From Mycolicibacterium vaccae NBRC 14118 = CIP 105934 (GTDB lineage Bacteria; Actinomycetota; Actinomycetes; Mycobacteriales; Mycobacteriaceae): a stretch of DNA of 37,258 bases. Below are positions 33,801 through 37,258 of this stretch, piece after piece. Location: NCBI RefSeq assembly GCF_001552715.1, contig NZ_BCRS01000044.1, forward strand, positions 1-37,258. Reading direction: 5' to 3'. Within the stretch, counting starts at the first letter, position 1. Each line of letters opens with the position of its first letter. Under the pieces are notes generated by a model. The model saw nothing but the letters and a program-made list of their open reading frames with translations, was not told the DNA's origin and ran no database searches. The translations under genes were made by a program, and so were the position numbers.

Positions 33801-34370
33801 ATGGACATCCGTCGAGTCGTCACCGGACATGATCCGTCCGGCAAGTCAGTGTTCGTCAGCGACGAGAAGGTCGCGCCCCGCGAGCCGGTTCTGCTCCCCG
33901 GCTCGGAGTTCACGCTGCTGTGGGGAGGTGACGAAGCACCCCGGTTCCCCGACGACGGTGCAATGCCGAACTGGCACACGTACTTTCCGCCCGTCGGCGG
34001 CTTCCGGTTCTCGATGTTCACGCTACCGCCGCATTCGACCGCCACCGGTGAGCCCGAGCAGCTCGACGCCGAGGAGGCTCTTGCCGACGCCGAGGAGAAG
34101 CTGCCGGGCCTGCTGGCCTACATGGATCCCAGCGATCCCGGCATGCACACCACCGACACCATCGACTTCGAGGTGGTGCTCGAGGGCACGGTGATCCTCG
34201 AGCTCGACGACGGTGCCGAGGTGACGCTGCGCCCCGGTGACACGGTGGTACAGAACGGAACCCGGCACCGCTGGCGCAACCCCGGCGACACTCCCGCGCG
34301 GCTGGCGCTGTTCGTCGTCGGCGCCCACCACGCCGACGTCACACCCCCATCGCCTCCACCAAACGGCTGA
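33801..34370 (+). CDS. Cupin-domain protein
   Basis: The 189-residue protein has one cupin barrel in its C-terminal half: DTIDFEVVLEGTVILELDDG and LRPGDTVVQNGTRHRWRNPG, followed by a Pro-rich tail. The N-terminal half has GGFRFSMFTLPPHST, with a His that could bind metal. This is the family of actinobacterial cupins of unknown substrate. It faces away from the alkyl sulfatase, 49 bases apart. The last 32 bases overlap the convergent imine reductase-like gene. Confidence 0.8.
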   Translation: MDIRRVVTGHDPSGKSVFVSDEKVAPREPVLLPGSEFTLLWGGDEAPRFPDDGAMPNWHTYFPPVGGFRFSMFTLPPHSTATGEPEQLDAEEALADAEEKLPGLLAYMDPSDPGMHTTDTIDFEVVLEGTVILELDDGAEVTLRPGDTVVQNGTRHRWRNPGDTPARLALFVVGAHHADVTPPSPPPNG

Positions 34371-35196
34371 TCTCGGCGTCCCCGTGCCCGGCGGCCACCA
34401 GGTCGTCGGCGTAGCGTTTCATCGCCTTCAGCGCGCCGGCGTCCACCCGGCTGGCCTCCGATGTGGCGACCAGGTGACTCAGCGACGCGGCGGCCGAGGA
34501 CACCGTCGCGTTCGCATCGTCATGCCGGCCGGCCTCCACCCGCTCGGCGACTTCGCTGAACACCGGCGGCAAGATCGCCGCGATACCGACGGCATGCGGC
34601 AACAGCTCTACGGGGCTGATGCCGTGTGCCCGCGCTGTCCCCAGCGCGTGTAGGAATCCGCCCGCCGCCGTCCAGAACACATCGAGCAGCGCCATGTCGT
34701 ACGCCGCGGCGCGGCCCGGGTCCTCCCCCAGCCAGGTCGCCTGCCCCAGCGTCTCGAAGAGCTCGCGGTGCCCGCCGAACAGGTCGTACGGCCCTGCATA
34801 GAGCACGCTGGCCTCGGCGGTGCCCACGACGTCGGTCGGTGTCATGATCGCCCCGTCGAGGTAGCGCCCGCCGGCGGCAACGACGAGTTCGGCGGTGCTC
34901 CGGGCGCGGTCCGGGGTGTCTGAGCTCAGGCCCACCAGCAGCCGTCCGGCGACAGCGTCCGCGGCGGCGTGGACCACGGCGTCGACGGCGTCGTGGTCCA
35001 CGACATTGATCAACGTGAGATCACCCGCGGCGACGGCTTTCCCCGGCGTGGGCGCCCAGTGCGCACCGCATGAGAGTAGTTGCGCTGCTTTTGATTCCGT
35101 GCGATTCCACACCGTGACGCGGTAACCGGCGGACAGCAGCGCGGCGGCCAGGGCGCGGCCCATCGGCCCCAGGCCGATGACGGCGACCGTGGTCAC
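34339..35196 (-). CDS. Imine reductase-like NADP oxidoreductase, copy 2
   Basis: The 285-residue beta-hydroxyacid-dehydrogenase-fold protein has AVIGLGPMGRALAAALL, VTVWNRTESKAAQL (NADPH-type Arg), GRYLDGAIMTPTDVVG and the helix AAAYDMALLDVFW, the pattern of imine reductases. The usual SDR-like or 6PGDH Lys is absent, as in that family. The reaction would be NADPH-linked reduction of a cyclic imine; the natural substrate is unknown. GTG 35196 overlaps the stop of the sister gene by 4 bases (GTGA), so the pair is translationally coupled. Confidence 0.85.
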   Translation of the reverse strand: MTTVAVIGLGPMGRALAAALLSAGYRVTVWNRTESKAAQLLSCGAHWAPTPGKAVAAGDLTLINVVDHDAVDAVVHAAADAVAGRLLVGLSSDTPDRARSTAELVVAAGGRYLDGAIMTPTDVVGTAEASVLYAGPYDLFGGHRELFETLGQATWLGEDPGRAAAYDMALLDVFWTAAGGFLHALGTARAHGISPVELLPHAVGIAAILPPVFSEVAERVEAGRHDDANATVSSAAASLSHLVATSEASRVDAGALKAMKRYADDLVAAGHGDAEISRLVEAMGV

Positions 35197-36056
35197 GCGG
35201 CCTTCTCCTTGATGCTTTCGTAGACGCGGGCGAAGCCGTGCTCGGCGAATCCGGCCTCGATCTGACAGCGGATGAGCCGCTGGAGCGCGTCGACGAGCGT
35301 GGTGCCGACACCCACGGACCGGCCCGCGGCGACGATGTCGTTCAGGTCGCTGAACAGCAGGCTCTGCTGTCCTGGCGTTGCGTAGTTCCGGCTGTCGATC
35401 ACCGCGGCGTACTCGGTCACCGCCGGCGCCAGCGCCTGCACCCAGGGCACCGCCCGCGCGGCGAACTCGGTGGCCGTGACTCCGGCTCCGGCGACCATCG
35501 CCGCCCCCTGGAAGAAGCCCCCGAACATCAGGTACATCGCGGCCAGCAGCGCCAGGTCGTACAGCGAGGCCATTCCGGCGTCTGCCCCGAAGTACTCTGC
35601 ACCGCACCATGTTTCGAGAAATAGCCGGTGGTTCTCGAACACCTCGCCGACGCCGCTGTAGAACACCGTCGACGCGGAGGTGCCGATCATCTCCGGGGTC
35701 GCCATGATGCCCCCGTCGAGGTATCCGACGCCGGCGCACGCCGCCCACCCGGCCAGTTCCCGTGCGCCGTCAGGCGTCGTGGTGGTCACGTTGACCATCT
35801 GCCGGCCGCGCAACTGCTCCACCACCGGGTCGAGGACGGCGTGCACCGACGCATGATCGAACAGACACACGACGAGGAGGTCCGCGCCGACGATCGCGTC
35901 GTCGATCGATGCGGCGACGCGCGCCCCCGCATCCCGGAGAGAGCCGGTTCGTGCGGTCGTGCGGTTCCACACGGTGGTCCGGAAGCCGGCCGCCAGGGAC
36001 GCCCGCGCCAACGCCGAGCCCATGTCACCGGTTCCGAGCACAGTCACTGAGGTCAT
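35193..36056 (-). CDS. Imine reductase-like NADP oxidoreductase, copy 1
   Basis: The 287-residue homologue of the gene after it has TVLGTGDMGSALARASL, TTVWNRTTARTGSL, GVGYLDGGIMATPEMIG and the helix ASLYDLALLAAMY. It differs in the active-site helix and C-terminus (DIVAAGRSVGVGTTLVDALQ), so the two copies may act on different substrates or form a heterodimer. The start is ATG 36056. It is first in the two-gene operon and divergent from an HxlR regulator; the dyad at 36091-36117 is just upstream. Confidence 0.85.
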   Translation of the reverse strand: MTSVTVLGTGDMGSALARASLAAGFRTTVWNRTTARTGSLRDAGARVAASIDDAIVGADLLVVCLFDHASVHAVLDPVVEQLRGRQMVNVTTTTPDGARELAGWAACAGVGYLDGGIMATPEMIGTSASTVFYSGVGEVFENHRLFLETWCGAEYFGADAGMASLYDLALLAAMYLMFGGFFQGAAMVAGAGVTATEFAARAVPWVQALAPAVTEYAAVIDSRNYATPGQQSLLFSDLNDIVAAGRSVGVGTTLVDALQRLIRCQIEAGFAEHGFARVYESIKEKAA

Positions 36057-36090
36057 GGCACCATCGTCGACAGCACGCAACCCGTCCGGC

Positions 36091-36117
36091 AAGTACCCAC
36101 TATTTAGTGCGGTACTT
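36091..36117. promoter_or_regulatory. Nested dyad operator for the HxlR regulator
   Basis: AAGTACC (36091-36097) and GGTACTT (36111-36117) are a perfect outer pair around an inner pair CACTA (36098-36102) and TAGTG (36105-36109) separated by TT, with one unpaired C at 36110. This near-perfect 27-base palindrome is AT-rich and lies between the divergent imine-reductase-like operon and the HxlR gene. It resembles the TACT/AGTA-type sites bound by HxlR regulators. Confidence 0.75.
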
Positions 36118-36161
36118 ACCTGAACGAAACTATTGGGCCTGAGCTGCAGGAAGTGACGCCG

Positions 36162-36500
36162 ATGTCATCGCTGGGGAAGTACACATGTGGGCTGGACGCG
36201 GCCATGGCCGTCGTCGACGGCAAATGGAAACCGCTGATCCTCTGGGAACTGCAGGACGGCCCGAAACGCTTCAACGCACTGCACCGCAGCCTTGCCGGGA
36301 TCTCGCAGAAGATGCTGACCCAGCACCTCAAAGAGCTGCAGGCCCACGGCGTGGTGCACCGCGAGAGCTACCACGAGGTTCCGCCACGGGTGGAGTACTC
36401 GATGACCCCGGCCGGCCGTGAGCTCCTCGAAGCCCTTGAGCCGCTGAGCAACTGGGCCGAGAAGCACATCGCGCTGATCTGCGCTGCCGACGCGGGCTGA
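36162..36500 (+). CDS. HxlR-family winged-helix regulator
   Basis: The 112-residue regulator has the family N-terminus YTCGLDAAMAVVDGKWKPLI with Cys9 at the position used for thiol sensing in some members. It is followed by GPKRFNALHRSLAGISQKML, HGVVHRESYHEVPPRVEYSM and TPAGRELLEALEPL. AGGAAG (36148-36153) is well spaced for ATG 36162 and overlaps GTG 36153, so ATG is preferred. It probably controls the divergent imine-reductase-like pair through the dyad between them. Whether it responds to electrophiles or quinones is inference. Confidence 0.88.
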   Translation: MSSLGKYTCGLDAAMAVVDGKWKPLILWELQDGPKRFNALHRSLAGISQKMLTQHLKELQAHGVVHRESYHEVPPRVEYSMTPAGRELLEALEPLSNWAEKHIALICAADAG

Positions 36501-36501
36501 G

Positions 36502-37258
36502 TCAGCCTCCGCGCCCGGTGATCGTCCTCGTATCCGTGGTCGAACCGATCGTGCCCACGGCGCGGCGACCGAGCGCGTCGAGCAGCGACGGCAGCCACGC
36601 GCTCGCGGGTGGTTGCACGGTCACGGAGTAGTCGACTGTGTCACCGTCGGGTCCAGTCCGAGGAGCGCTCCGGACACGACTCCACTGCTGCCAGCCCCGA
36701 TGGGGGCGCCGGGATCGACAGGGCACCATTGGTAGCCGGATTCAGGCTCACCGTCACGGTCACCGTTTTCGGGCGGGAAAGGCCGAACCAGCCGGCCAGA
36801 CCGTGTGCGTGCCAAGGGTTTCCTACCTTGTCCTCAATGCGCACCGTGAATTTGTCGGATCCACCCGCGTGCGCGAACTCCGCGGTGGGTGTGTACCGGT
36901 AGGTGCCGTCGGCGAGGAGCTCCACATGTCCGGTGGCCGGCAGATCGACGAGGGTATACGTGATCTTGTCCCCGTCGCCGTCGGTCCCGTTCAGCGTTCC
37001 GATCACCGCGCCGGTGACGGCGTCCCGGGAAAGCTGTTGGGGACGAACCTGCGGCCGATCATTGAACAAGTGATACTCGATGCGCCGCAACCCCATCCAG
37101 AGCTGGTTCAGCGGCCACGGCACGACCACGGCCGGGATCCACGACGATTCCGAGAGCGCCGGCAGACCGACCCACCGCAGAACGTCGCTGACCATCGACC
37201 GCCATGTCACCGGCGCGGTCACCGCGTCGGGGTACTGCGGCGAACCGGTCACCGGCGG
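36502..37258 (-). pseudogene. Ig/VCBS-repeat surface-type protein, 3' part, with two apparent frameshifts
   Basis: From the right edge the frame reads SESSWIPAVVVPWPLNQLW, AVIGTLNGTDGDGDKITYTL and FTVRIEDKVGN, the pattern of cadherin/VCBS-like repeats in large mycobacterial surface proteins, then TVTVTVSLNPATNGAL. It next passes into out-of-frame residues ending at a stop at 36641. A second frame carries SSGVVSGALLGLD, which fits the next repeat. The third frame carries DGDTVDYSVTVQPPAS and a plausible end, RTITGRGG, at stop 36502. The join near 36657 lacks one base in DPDGDT (GACCC-GAC). The other join is near the C and G runs at 36695-36712. Either the gene is broken or the assembly has two errors. 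The 5' part is outside the window. Confidence 0.65.

Overview
The window is high-GC actinobacterial DNA, almost certainly from a fast-growing environmental mycobacterium (Mycolicibacterium). The reasons are dense coding with many GTG starts, short stop/start overlaps, LpqH-type lipoproteins and a DUF732 secreted protein, an RMM-type bacterial microcompartment, and a block at about 21.7-33.8 kb whose gene order and strands match M. tuberculosis Rv3752c-Rv3762c as I remember it (tadA, tyrA, proZ/W/V/X, a LapA-like membrane protein, the kinase-fold gene named fadE36, an alkyl sulfatase). No database search was possible, so names rest on motifs and remembered synteny.

Layout. (1) 1-5.1 kb is the distal part of an RMM (Rhodococcus-Mycobacterium microcompartment) operon: the C-terminus of an encapsulated enzyme, BMC-T, an accessory protein with a signal-like helix, BMC-P, BMC-H, a second BMC-T, a kinase and an aminopropanol dehydrogenase-like SDR. 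It is followed by a HutC-type GntR regulator with a clear dyad in front of it. (2) 5.1-9.7 kb holds gluQ (glutamyl-queuosine tRNA-Asp synthetase), a polar amino-acid ABC transporter whose binding protein and permease are fused, and a flavin amine oxidase. (3) 9.7-16.5 kb holds a P450, a tgt (queuine tRNA-ribosyltransferase), two LpqH-like lipoproteins, two small secreted proteins, an oxidoreductase, a nitronate monooxygenase-like flavoprotein and an acidic small protein. (4) 16.5-20.7 kb holds the remnant of an SGNH arylesterase/acyltransferase gene, then a polyol-type locus: a DeoR regulator, a mannitol-type PTS EIICBA and a divergent zinc dehydrogenase with repeat operators between them. (5) 20.8-21.8 kb holds csbD with a SigF-like promoter and a long hairpin, a small hypothetical gene, and tRNA-Ser(CGA). 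(6) 21.9-33.8 kb is the conserved mycobacterial block. (7) 33.8-37.3 kb holds a cupin, two tandem imine-reductase-like genes, a divergent HxlR regulator with a strong dyad, and the 3' part of a repeat-containing surface protein that appears frameshifted.

Themes. The RMM genes, the amino-acid ABC system and the amine oxidase all deal with small amines or amino acids, though only the RMM genes are clearly one transcription unit. gluQ and tgt together suggest queuosine in tRNA, probably through queuine salvage, since no de novo gene is visible here. The proXVWZ cassette is an osmoprotectant importer coupled to a predicted glycolipid-binding protein. No CRISPR array, insertion sequence or prophage is visible.
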